Made by a program: the position numbers and the translations under genes. A DNA stretch of 64,000 nt from Fibrobacter sp. UWR3 (GTDB lineage Bacteria > Fibrobacterota > Fibrobacteria > Fibrobacterales > Fibrobacteraceae): positions 186,001 through 250,000 of the forward strand of contig NZ_FRCW01000005.1 in the NCBI RefSeq assembly GCF_900143055.1, written 5' to 3'. Under the pieces are notes generated by a model. The model saw only the letters and a list, made by a program, of their open reading frames with translations. It was not told the origin of the DNA and searched no databases. The first letter of the stretch is position 1, and each line of letters opens with the position of its first letter. Shown here one piece after another: positions 1 through 7,388 of the stretch.

Positions 1-1
1 C

Positions 2-958
2 ATGAAAACCTACATCGAAGACGATGGCAGGTTTATTCTTGTTGAGGGCACAGCCGCCGATAGCGTTGTGCTCGAAAAACAGGAAACCGTAAAGAACAAG
101 GCGGTAGAAAAAGGCTGCAGCAAATACCTCATCGCGGAATTTACCCGCCTGGGCGACAACGTGATTCTATCCTTCAAGCTCTACGGCACGGATAGCGACA
201 CCCCCGTATGGCAGGACCGCCTCAAGGCAGCAAACCCCGATGACTTTGACCCGATTATCCAGCGAGTGGCCCGCACCATCGGCACAGACGAAAAGGCGAC
301 CAACGACCAGGATATATACAACATAACAGAAAACGAGGTCAAGGCCCCCAAGCGCAAGAAAGTGAATTCCTACTTCGGTATCGGCATCGGCGGAATGGTC
401 CCGCTTGCCCCCGAAATCGAATTGGCCCCAGGCCTGAACCTGTTCGGCATTTACGATACGCAGAGTATCCTCTTCGGGATTGACTGCAACCTGTGGGGTA
501 TGAGCAGCGACTCCCGCTATTCCTATGCAGATTTTGGCATTTCGGCCTACTACGCATTCGGCCGTAAGTTCATTGCCCCCTATATCGGTGGCGGACTCAG
601 CTTCTCTGCCGTCGATTACGAGACTGAAGTGTCCTATGTCGCCGAACGCGAATATTACGACTATGATATTCAAGGATACAGGACCACGAAAGAGACGGAA
701 TACAATACCTATGTCGATGACAAGAGCGGCATCGGAGCATTTATTGGTGGCGGCGTGATGCTCAACCGCGCAAGCAGTATCATACTCCTGGCCGAAGTCA
801 AGTACTTTGTCAACTTCTTCAAGCTGGCAGAACCGAAAGGCACTGTTACCTACGAGCAGTGGAAAGACTACGACTGGTACGACAACGATCTACCCACCAA
901 GTCCGATAAACTCTTCCAGGGCTTCATGTTCAACCTCAAGTTAGGCTACGGTTTCTAG
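2..958 (+). CDS. Exported/outer-membrane barrel-like protein, 5' end outside window
   Basis: The frame is open from the window edge. The first Met has no signal peptide behind it, so the true start is probably upstream and this is a 3' fragment. Residues about 1-95 form a soluble domain with a conserved-looking stretch ending VWQDRLKAANPDDFDPIIQ. A Lys-rich linker (KAPKRKKV, about 115) follows. From about 120 to the end, alternating Gly/aromatic strands (YFGIGIGGM, ISAYYAFGR, PYIGGGLSF, LKLGYGF) and a terminal Phe look like an outer-membrane beta-barrel. Its stop overlaps the GTG start of the next lipoprotein gene by one base, so the two are probably translated together. Function is not recognised; the barrel is inferred from strand pattern only. 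Confidence 0.7.
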   Translation: MKTYIEDDGRFILVEGTAADSVVLEKQETVKNKAVEKGCSKYLIAEFTRLGDNVILSFKLYGTDSDTPVWQDRLKAANPDDFDPIIQRVARTIGTDEKATNDQDIYNITENEVKAPKRKKVNSYFGIGIGGMVPLAPEIELAPGLNLFGIYDTQSILFGIDCNLWGMSSDSRYSYADFGISAYYAFGRKFIAPYIGGGLSFSAVDYETEVSYVAEREYYDYDIQGYRTTKETEYNTYVDDKSGIGAFIGGGVMLNRASSIILLAEVKYFVNFFKLAEPKGTVTYEQWKDYDWYDNDLPTKSDKLFQGFMFNLKLGYGF

Positions 959-1452
959 TGAACACAAAACGCAACATAGTCCTCCTGGGCTTGCTCGCGT
1001 TCGCACTCATGCTGAGCGGGTGTTACTTTAGCCGCACGACGATTAGGACGACCGACGGCAAAGACTACAAGATTTATGGCGACGACGAACTCATCTGCGA
1101 AAGTAGCCAGGACTGCAAGATTGGCCAGCGCGGAGCACCGCACACCATGGAACTGAAGGCGGTCAAGGGCAATACGGTCGTCGGGCGCACCACGATAAAG
1201 CGCGAGATAACCACGGCGTCTGTCATGTGGGGGTTTGTTTCGTACTTTACCACGCTGTTCGTTTACCAGGCATACCCCGACAACGTGTATATCCCTATCG
1301 ACTACAGCAGCGAGATGGTGAGCCGGACGGTGCGCGAGACGGGTGGCAACGACTGGAACACTTCGCCCTACAAGTCGCAAGGCAGCGCATGGGACAGACC
1401 CGGTTACGAGCCGAGCGCCGAGGAATACAACGCACCCGCCGAGGAATACTGA
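958..1452 (+). CDS. Putative lipoprotein
   Basis: 164 residues from a GTG start that shares one base with the preceding stop (TAGTG). The N-terminus has a typical lipoprotein signal: MNTKRN, then a hydrophobic run ending in the lipobox LSGC (Cys about 22). The mature part is short. It carries a basic/Thr stretch, a possible second hydrophobic segment near residues 83-100 (VMWGFVSYFTTLFVYQA) and a Glu/Tyr-rich tail. Co-translation with the upstream barrel-like protein suggests a shared envelope role. No family is recognised. A strong terminator hairpin follows directly. Confidence 0.75.
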   Translation: MNTKRNIVLLGLLAFALMLSGCYFSRTTIRTTDGKDYKIYGDDELICESSQDCKIGQRGAPHTMELKAVKGNTVVGRTTIKREITTASVMWGFVSYFTTLFVYQAYPDNVYIPIDYSSEMVSRTVRETGGNDWNTSPYKSQGSAWDRPGYEPSAEEYNAPAEEY

Positions 1453-1456
1453 GACT

Positions 1457-1482
1457 AGGGAGGGTTCGGCCCTCCCTTTTTT
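1457..1482 (+). terminator. Rho-independent terminator
   Basis: GGGAGGG (1458-1464) pairs with CCCTCCC (1470-1476) over a five-base loop, followed by six T. It sits five bases after the lipoprotein stop. Confidence 0.9.
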
Positions 1483-1503
1483 GCTAAAAAAAGGCGTTTT
1501 TGG

Positions 1504-1531
1504 TTGACAAGATGCGAGATATTTTTATATT
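1504..1531 (+). promoter_or_regulatory. Sigma70-type promoter for the 1559 gene
   Basis: A consensus TTGACA (1504-1509) lies 16 bases before TATATT (1526-1531). It is just downstream of the terminator and about 28 bases before the ATG of the small membrane protein. TATATT recurs as the -10 of several other promoters in this window. Confidence 0.75.
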
Positions 1532-1558
1532 TGGCACGTAACCTAAGGAACGTAGTAA

Positions 1559-1756
1559 ATGTTGAACAAAAAGAATCTCATTCTTATCGCAATCGGCGTT
1601 TTACTGCTCGCAATCGGATTCCTTTGCCTCGCCACCGGCCCGGCAGATAATCCGGTAAGCCTCACGGTTGCACCCCTTATCCTGGTGTTTGCCTACCTGG
1701 TCGTGATTCCCGTGGGGATCCTCTTCGGCGGCAAGAAGCAGGACAAGCAGGATTAA
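1559..1756 (+). CDS. Small two-helix membrane protein, DUF3098-like
   Basis: 65 residues, almost all membrane: helix 1 at about 7-27 (LILIAIGVLLLAIGFLCLAT), a short polar loop (GPADNPVS), helix 2 at about 35-57, then a charged Lys/Asp tail. Length and pattern resemble the DUF3098 family, known mostly from Bacteroidota, but this is judged by eye. It has its own promoter and an AAGGA ribosome site. The tRNA-Val gene follows within seven bases of the stop, so the transcript may run through the tRNAs. Role unknown. Confidence 0.7.
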   Translation: MLNKKNLILIAIGVLLLAIGFLCLATGPADNPVSLTVAPLILVFAYLVVIPVGILFGGKKQDKQD

Positions 1757-1762
1757 ATTTTC

Positions 1763-1837
1763 GGGCGATTAGCTCAGTTGGTTCAGAGCGTCTGCCTTAC
1801 AAGCAGAATGTCAGCGGTTCGAATCCGTTATCGCCCA
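1763..1837 (+). tRNA. tRNA-Val (TAC)
   Basis: Full cloverleaf: acceptor GGGCGAT/ATCGCCC, D-arm GCTC/GAGC, anticodon arm TCTGC-CTTACAA-GCAGA with anticodon TAC, T-arm AGCGG-TTCGAAT-CCGTT, discriminator A. The 3' CCA is not encoded. Confidence 0.96.
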
Positions 1838-1860
1838 CTACCGAGAATCGGAAACGATTT

Positions 1861-1936
1861 GGGGTGGTAGCTCAATTTTGGTTAGAGCACCGGCCTGTCA
1901 CGCCGGAGGTTGCGAGTTCAAGCCTCGTCTATCCCG
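1861..1936 (+). tRNA. tRNA-Asp (GTC)
   Basis: Acceptor GGGGTGG/CTATCCC with two G-U pairs, D-arm GCTC/GAGC, anticodon arm CCGGC-CTGTCAC-GCCGG with anticodon GTC, T-loop TTCAAGC, discriminator G. It lies 23 bases after tRNA-Val and is probably co-transcribed with it. Confidence 0.95.
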
Positions 1937-1939
1937 CGA

Positions 1940-1967
1940 AAAAGCCCTCTCACTTGAGAGGGCTTTT
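1940..1967. terminator. Bidirectional terminator between tRNA-Asp and a convergent gene
   Basis: A near-perfect stem, AAAAGCCCTCTC (1940-1951) with GAGAGGGCTTTT (1956-1967) over a four-base loop. It is A-rich on one side and T-rich on the other, so it can act on both strands. Confidence 0.9.
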
Positions 1968-1989
1968 CGTTTGCAATTTTTACGCGCAG

Positions 1990-3282
1990 TTACCAGAGGT
2001 ACAGGCCGAGCGAAAGCGAGAACTGGTGGCTCATGAAGCTCGCATCTATATCTATGGAAGTATCGACGTATTCTCCCAGGTCGTAATCGTAATAGCCCGA
2101 GCTCGACGATTCGGTAAAGTAGCCGAACTGCATCATGTACTTGAATCGCGCGATGAGGGCGAACGATATCCCGCCAAGGCGCTTGGGCTTGGTCGCAAAC
2201 AGGCGCACATCCGCATTGACACCCAGCATCAACACCGTCGAAATATCGGCATCCGACCACATAAAATTGTAATTGCCCACACCCACAAAAGGTTCCGCCT
2301 TCAGCCACCTGGAATCAAAGACGGTATACCCGAGCGTAAGGCCCACAGTCTCGTCCTCGCCGCCACCCGCAACATAAACATGCGATTCGCCCACAGGCTT
2401 ATTTATAAGTCCATAACTGAGTAACCCGTTCAGGGATATACGGCCAAACTGGAGACTAATTTCACCGATAAAGCTAGAACCCATCTCAGAGTGGAAATAA
2501 TCCGTGGCATCGCCCGTCATGAACCCGAGCCACTGGCCCACAAACACGCCCAGGCCGCCCGTATAGTACTTGTGCTTGAACGGATCCCTGTAGAAATCGC
2601 GGTAAGGCTGCATAATCTTTTCAACAAACGGGATTGTCTGTTCCTTAAGGATTCTGGAGTACGTGGACTGCGGATACTTGCCCACAAAGTCACGGGCACA
2701 CGTCAGGAAATGTTCCACGTTCGTGGTATCGTACAGCGTTGTAACCGTAAACGCCACGCCGTAAACCGTGACCGGAACCTTATTGATTATAAGCTCCGAG
2801 TAAAGCAGGGTGCGGTACAGGTCCTTGTATTCATCGGAAAGGCTTTCCGAGGGAACGACGCGCGCATGGAGCGAATCCGCCTTGGAGGAATCGAACGGAG
2901 AGAGGTTCCTGTACAGGTAGCGCGACAGCGGGTCATCCTCGCTAGCCCGGCTCTGCCAGTTTGGCTTGAAAGCCGAATCAAGAATGGTGCGCCTCATATC
3001 CGCATAGAGTTCAATACCCTGTTCGTACCTGCCCGTCTCCATGTCGGCAAGGTACTCCTCGAAACGCGTCAGTGGCGCGCCTTCTTCCACATTCGTCTTG
3101 AGGTAGTCCAGCGCCTGCCCCGCTCGGGCCGTATCGCCCGATTCCAGCGAAGTCTTGAGCACGTCGCGCGCACGCAGGAAAAGTTCCTTCTTGGAAGGCT
3201 TCGGCGAGGAATCCTGTGCCATAGGCACAGAAAAACCGAGCAACAGGAACGCAGCGAAAAGAAATGTTGCAATCCTTACCAT
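1990..3282 (-). CDS. Exported helical/beta-barrel paralog A
   Basis: 430 residues. A signal peptide (MVRIATFLFAAFLLLGFSVPMAQ) is followed by an alpha-helical region to about residue 225 that looks like TPR-type repeats (RARDVLKTSLESGDTARAG). The C-terminal part is rich in Gly/aromatic strands (YYTGGLGVFVGQWLG, TLGYTVFDSRWLKAEPF) and ends in LGLYLW, an outer-membrane-type terminal strand. It closely resembles the 6005 protein, e.g. the shared LSRYLYRNLSPFDSSKADSL-type block, and more loosely the 3276 protein. It starts inside the 3' end of the 3276 gene (ATGGTAA overlap), so the two are translationally coupled. Function unknown; no database family is recognised. Confidence 0.75.
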   Translation of the reverse strand: MVRIATFLFAAFLLLGFSVPMAQDSSPKPSKKELFLRARDVLKTSLESGDTARAGQALDYLKTNVEEGAPLTRFEEYLADMETGRYEQGIELYADMRRTILDSAFKPNWQSRASEDDPLSRYLYRNLSPFDSSKADSLHARVVPSESLSDEYKDLYRTLLYSELIINKVPVTVYGVAFTVTTLYDTTNVEHFLTCARDFVGKYPQSTYSRILKEQTIPFVEKIMQPYRDFYRDPFKHKYYTGGLGVFVGQWLGFMTGDATDYFHSEMGSSFIGEISLQFGRISLNGLLSYGLINKPVGESHVYVAGGGEDETVGLTLGYTVFDSRWLKAEPFVGVGNYNFMWSDADISTVLMLGVNADVRLFATKPKRLGGISFALIARFKYMMQFGYFTESSSSGYYDYDLGEYVDTSIDIDASFMSHQFSLSLGLYLW

Positions 3283-4622
3283 AAGAGTATCCCGAGGCCT
3301 AGTGCAAAGAAGGGCGTTACACCGGAGCCATTGACGAGCGTGTCATCGAATTCCATATACGTAATACCGAACTTGCCCGTCAGCGTCATGCTGAAGAATT
3401 TCGAGTTAGAGGAGAACAGATAAGTCGTGAGGAACTTGAAATCGACATTCGCGGCCAAGGTAAATCCGAAACTTTCGGCATACATATCGTTGTTGCCCTC
3501 ATTAAAATACTCCCTTTCCCCATCCGGCCTTGCAAGATACCCATCTTGCTTCGCTTCAAGAATCATTGCGGGCATTCCCAGACCGATGTAGGGGCGAACC
3601 TTCAAGAAACGGCTGTCATAAGCTACAAAGCCCAAGCCAAGCGAGTACGACGCCACCCCTTCCATGCCGGAAGGCAGAAGCTCGAAGGAAATCGCGAAAC
3701 GCTTGATTTGCAGGTAGAGTTCGAGGTATATTCCCGGAGGTTCCGGCTCGAACAGGTCGGAACGGTACAGTTCGTCCATCCCGAAGGCAAGACCACCCGA
3801 AATGAAGAACACGTTGAAACCGAGCCCGCCGGTATAGAAGTTCCTCGCGATGTTTTCTTCGCGGTGTTCCTGCCTGTCCTTGTCCCAGAGGATACCGAAA
3901 TCATTACGGAAATAGGGGCCGGCAACGCTATTCTCAATCCATTTCGCATCGGGATGGTCCGGATATTTTTCGAGGAACATTTGCGAGAGCCTAGCAATCC
4001 GTTCGTTTACCTTGTTATCGCGGTAGGCATCGTTCAAGAGCAGGAGAATCTTGAGTTCGAACTTATCGCTTTCGGAAAGGGAACTGGAATTGTCTATGTC
4101 TTTTTCCACCTGCGCTAGCAGCGATGTCGTAGAATCGAACTTGGAGATTTCCTTCTTGATATACAGCATCAAGCCGTCATTTTCGGCATAGCGCGCATTT
4201 TCATTTACCAGGTCATTGTAGAAGTTCTTGTACCTCTTCACTTCGTACTGGAGCAACTGCGGCCACATCTTTTGGCGAATAAGCAAGACTATCACCTCGA
4301 CATCGACCAACGGGACCATGTCCTCGGTTTTCTGGGCATCCAGTTCCGCGATACCGCTTGAAACCTGCGCCGTATCGCGCTGTTTAGCGGCCTCGAGAAG
4401 CGATTCGCGCAACTGGTAGATTTTCTCCATTTCCGTGCCGGGTTCTGCAACCAGCGACTGCTCGAAAGCATCCGTCGAGGACACAGAAGAAGCGGAATCT
4501 GTAGAACCGGAAGGCTCGGAATTCTGCATCAGCGATTTTTCAAAGTCATCGAATTCACCCGAGAAGGCGAAGGGAGCCGTCAAAAGCGCAACAACAAATA
4601 GAAACTTAAACTTACGCATCAT
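3276..4622 (-). CDS. Exported helical/beta-barrel paralog C
   Basis: 448 residues from the ATG at 4622. That ATG shares one base with the stop of the upstream lipoprotein gene (TGATG) and opens a clean signal peptide (MMRKFKFLFVVALLTAPFAFSG); the longer frame has only a charged, unlikely N-terminus. An acidic Ser-rich segment and a helical region to about residue 240 precede Gly/aromatic strands (NFYTGGLGFNVFFISGGL, GLGFVAYDSRFLKVRPYIGL) and a final GLGILLW. The xDSRFLKxxPFIGxG block and terminal LW tie it to the 1990 and 6005 proteins, though the N-terminal half is divergent. Probably an outer-membrane-associated protein of unknown role. Confidence 0.72.
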   Translation of the reverse strand: MMRKFKFLFVVALLTAPFAFSGEFDDFEKSLMQNSEPSGSTDSASSVSSTDAFEQSLVAEPGTEMEKIYQLRESLLEAAKQRDTAQVSSGIAELDAQKTEDMVPLVDVEVIVLLIRQKMWPQLLQYEVKRYKNFYNDLVNENARYAENDGLMLYIKKEISKFDSTTSLLAQVEKDIDNSSSLSESDKFELKILLLLNDAYRDNKVNERIARLSQMFLEKYPDHPDAKWIENSVAGPYFRNDFGILWDKDRQEHREENIARNFYTGGLGFNVFFISGGLAFGMDELYRSDLFEPEPPGIYLELYLQIKRFAISFELLPSGMEGVASYSLGLGFVAYDSRFLKVRPYIGLGMPAMILEAKQDGYLARPDGEREYFNEGNNDMYAESFGFTLAANVDFKFLTTYLFSSNSKFFSMTLTGKFGITYMEFDDTLVNGSGVTPFFALGLGILLW

Positions 4623-5071
4623 CACTTCCGCTCCTTCTTTTCCTTTTCCTCGGCCGCCTTGATCTGCTCCTGCCACCTGGTAATCAGCGGAGCCTCGGCG
4701 TACAACAAGTCAACATGCAGAGTCAAGCAGTGATAAGTCGTGGTCATGTACTGCGTGTAAAGGAAGGCAGTATTCGTCTGCGCATTCTTGACGTAGACGA
4801 TGTTTGCGCCTACGCGCCTCGCCTCTTCGCGAAGGAATCCGACGGTTCCCGCATCAGAGCAGCCCACATCCGCCTCCGTCTGAACAGTCCCAAGATACTT
4901 GAATTCGGGAGGCAACAGCGGAACAATGGCTGCATTCACAAAGACAACCTGCGCGAGTGAATCGAGCGGGGTCGGGTTTTCGGGCATGCCAACAGAGCGG
5001 TGCGGAGGCGCGAAACATCCCGAAACGAACAGCACTGCAAACGTGAGGAGAACTAATCCCAAATACTTCAT
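4622..5071 (-). CDS. Putative lipoprotein
   Basis: 149 residues from the ATG at 5071, one base after the stop of the FISUMP gene. This start gives a proper lipoprotein signal (MKYLGLVLLTFAVLFVSGC). The mature domain contains VGCSDAGTVGFLREEARRVG followed by ANIVYVKNA, resembling small Gram-negative lipoproteins in which a Cys-containing strand is followed by a helix listing Ala/Arg/Gly (DUF4156-like); this is a weak match by eye. The tail is a highly charged helix (QIKAAEEKEKKERK). It lies between a FISUMP lipoprotein and a barrel-like protein in one tightly packed operon. Confidence 0.72.
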   Translation of the reverse strand: MKYLGLVLLTFAVLFVSGCFAPPHRSVGMPENPTPLDSLAQVVFVNAAIVPLLPPEFKYLGTVQTEADVGCSDAGTVGFLREEARRVGANIVYVKNAQTNTAFLYTQYMTTTYHCLTLHVDLLYAEAPLITRWQEQIKAAEEKEKKERK

Positions 5072-5072
5072 G

Positions 5073-5954
5073 CTATAAATCCCCCACACAACGCACGTTC
5101 ATGTAGTTGTCCCAGTTCGGCCCCCAATTAGTCCCGAGAATCGAATTATGGGAATACAGCGACAAGGTTAGCGAACTGTGGTAACCATTGCTGATATCAG
5201 TCCAGAAGACTGTTTCAGTACCAAAATACTCGAAATAGTTACGGCTGCTACTCTTGTAGCCTGCAGGGTATGCATTGAACCCGAGTTCATCGGTCCCCAG
5301 CGGAGCATCTTCCGACTCTTCCCAGTACGATTTCGACTTCAGTACGTACCCGTTGGAAACACCCCCGATAAACTCCACAAGCTTATCGACATCTTCTTCC
5401 GTAGGCAGGCGCATACCGGGAAGGCATACGCTAGAATAATCGTCGTTACCGTATGCGGCATCGTCCCACATGTAATAGCGCCCGCACTTGATTCCCAAAT
5501 CATCGCACTGAGGATTGGTACGGCTATACCGCGTTTCATAATCCAGGTTTTCGGCCATCCAGACCAGGTCGCCCAGGACAATCGCCTTGTACACCTTGTT
5601 GTCGCGCGTGTCGAGAATCTGCACGGACTCGACATTCTTGAACTTTTCATGAAGCGCTACGGCATCATCCGAGGTCTCGTGGACATCAGGCAACTTCTTG
5701 TCGGTAGTGGACTGTCCAAGAGCCACCCAATACCCCTCACTGCAGGCATAGTCATGGCTCGGATAGTAGTTGACATGTACCACCAGGCCTTCGTGCTTGC
5801 TATCGCAGTCCGGAAGGTCTCCTAGTTCATCGGCATTGTACGAGGGAGATGTGCCGGAGTAATCCTTATCGGGGGCGTAACCCACGTCTGCCGAGCACGC
5901 CAGCAAAAAGGACAACGCCACAGGGAACAGTAAGTATGTGTTTTTCTTCATCAC
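5073..5954 (-). CDS. FISUMP-domain lipoprotein
   Basis: 293 residues. Lipobox LLAC lies at about residue 20. A linker carries a short Y-x-C-x4-W motif (DYACSEGYWVAL). The FISUMP domain runs from about 105 to the end with its hallmarks: DxRDNKVYKAIVLGDLVWMA, then ENLDY, CGRYYMWDDA, CLPGMRLPTEEDVDKL, FNAYPAGY, FWTD and a final VRCVGDL. FISUMP domains are numerous on Fibrobacter lipoproteins; their function is not established. The gene begins the packed string 5954 to 1990, and 50 bases separate it from the barrel-like gene at 6005. Confidence 0.9.
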   Translation of the reverse strand: MMKKNTYLLFPVALSFLLACSADVGYAPDKDYSGTSPSYNADELGDLPDCDSKHEGLVVHVNYYPSHDYACSEGYWVALGQSTTDKKLPDVHETSDDAVALHEKFKNVESVQILDTRDNKVYKAIVLGDLVWMAENLDYETRYSRTNPQCDDLGIKCGRYYMWDDAAYGNDDYSSVCLPGMRLPTEEDVDKLVEFIGGVSNGYVLKSKSYWEESEDAPLGTDELGFNAYPAGYKSSSRNYFEYFGTETVFWTDISNGYHSSLTLSLYSHNSILGTNWGPNWDNYMNVRCVGDL

Positions 5955-6004
5955 GGATAAATATACATCTTTATGAATTTATCCGCAAGGAAAAAAGAAA
6001 AACT

Positions 6005-7291
6005 CTACCAAATCATAGCACCAAGGCTTACCGAGAACACGTGGTTTATGTAGGAGTCATCCACCTTGAAATAGTTATCGGTCCAGTAATCATCGGTAAA
6101 TTTTCCAAATGTCGCAATGTACTTGAAGCGTAGCACCAGCGCATACGAAACGTCATACAACCCCTGGGGCCTTGTGGAAAACAGGCGGATATCAGCATTC
6201 GCACCCATGACATACGTAGGGGAACTTATATCGTCCCAACCGTTATCAAAATAATCCTGACCAAAGCCAATAAAGGGCTGCAACTTAAGGAACCGCGAAT
6301 CAAACACGGTGAAGCCGACCGTAAGCCCGAGGAAGGGATCTTCCACTTCTTCGTCATGGCTCTCCTCGGTAAAGTATCCTGCCTGCTCGTAGAGGTATGT
6401 AAATCTATGGATCAGGCCCCAACCGTAGAAGAAACCCAATGAAATACGACCAAACTGCATTTCCAGGTCAAGCAAGAACGACGACCCCATCCTCACGTCA
6501 AGATAATCGTTCACGTCGCCCGTCGTTGTACCAAACCACTTGCCCAGGAATACGGAGACATCGCCCCTATAGTACTTGTGCTTGAAGGGATTCTTGTGAA
6601 AATCGCGGAAGGGTTTCATGACATCTTCTACATAGGGAATCAGCTGATTCTTGAAAATGTTCGCATAGGTCGTATTGGGGTTCTTTTCCACATAGTCTTT
6701 CGCATACGTGAGGAAAGACTGCACATTTGTCGTATCGTAAATAGCAAGCCTTGACCCGCCATAATAGCGGTTCCCCGCGCGGTTGAAAACAAGTTCAGAA
6801 CAAAGTAATACTCGGTACAGACCCTTAGATTCATCGCTTATTTCCGGGGAATCCTGGATACGGGCATAGAGCGAATCGGCCTTCGCGGAATCGAACGGGG
6901 ATAGGTTCCTGTACAGGTAATGCGACAGCGGGTCTTCGGTGGCAGCGCGCGGATCCCAGTTAGGATTGTACGTAGAATCGAGAACGGTCCGTCGCATATC
7001 GGCATACTGGTCAAGGCCCCGCTGGGTGCGCCCCGCCTCCATGTTCGCGAGGTATTCCTCAAAACGCGTAAGCGGCGCTCCCTGCGCCACGTTAGCGGCA
7101 AGGTAATCCAGGGCCTCGCGTGCACGCGTCGTATCGCCCGATTCCAGGGATGTCTTGAGCGCATCACGGGCACGCAAAAAAAGTTCCCTCTTGGAAACTT
7201 TTTCGGGAGCATCAGTCGTTTCTGCCGCCCACAAGCAAGCAGACGCTACCAGAAGAAAGAAAAATAGCCATTTGAGTTTGTTCTGAATCAT
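6005..7291 (-). CDS. Exported helical/beta-barrel paralog B
   Basis: 428 residues from the ATG at 7291, chosen because it opens a signal peptide (MIQNKLKWLFFFLLVASACL); the longer frame would run through the glyQS terminator. It is a close paralog of the 1990 protein over its whole length: KRELFLRARDALKTSLESGD, APLTRFEEYLANMEAG, LYRNLSPFDSAKADSL and GFTVFDSRFLKLQPFIGFGQ all have counterparts there. Helical N-terminal half, barrel-like C-terminal half, final strand LGAMIW. The pair suggests duplication within this cluster. Function unknown. Confidence 0.75.
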   Translation of the reverse strand: MIQNKLKWLFFFLLVASACLWAAETTDAPEKVSKRELFLRARDALKTSLESGDTTRAREALDYLAANVAQGAPLTRFEEYLANMEAGRTQRGLDQYADMRRTVLDSTYNPNWDPRAATEDPLSHYLYRNLSPFDSAKADSLYARIQDSPEISDESKGLYRVLLCSELVFNRAGNRYYGGSRLAIYDTTNVQSFLTYAKDYVEKNPNTTYANIFKNQLIPYVEDVMKPFRDFHKNPFKHKYYRGDVSVFLGKWFGTTTGDVNDYLDVRMGSSFLLDLEMQFGRISLGFFYGWGLIHRFTYLYEQAGYFTEESHDEEVEDPFLGLTVGFTVFDSRFLKLQPFIGFGQDYFDNGWDDISSPTYVMGANADIRLFSTRPQGLYDVSYALVLRFKYIATFGKFTDDYWTDNYFKVDDSYINHVFSVSLGAMIW

Positions 7292-7309
7292 CTGGAAAAA
7301 ATATAAAAA

Positions 7310-7333
7310 AAGAACCCGTTTCCGGGCCCTTTT
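7310..7333 (-). terminator. Terminator downstream of glyQS
   Basis: On the minus strand GGGCCCG-GAAA-CGGGTTC forms a stem with two G-U pairs, followed by seven T. It separates glyQS from the 7291 gene. Confidence 0.75.
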
Positions 7334-7354
7334 ACCTACTTCTAGGAAGGATTC

Positions 7355-7380
7355 CAAAGGGAACCATGAGGTTCCCTTTG
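7355..7380. terminator. Perfect hairpin at the 3' end of glyQS
   Basis: CAAAGGGAACC (7355-7365) pairs perfectly with GGTTCCCTTTG (7370-7380) over ATGA, nine bases after the glyQS stop. There is no T run, so it may stabilise the 3' end while the next hairpin terminates. Confidence 0.6.
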
Positions 7381-7388
7381 CATCTCAA

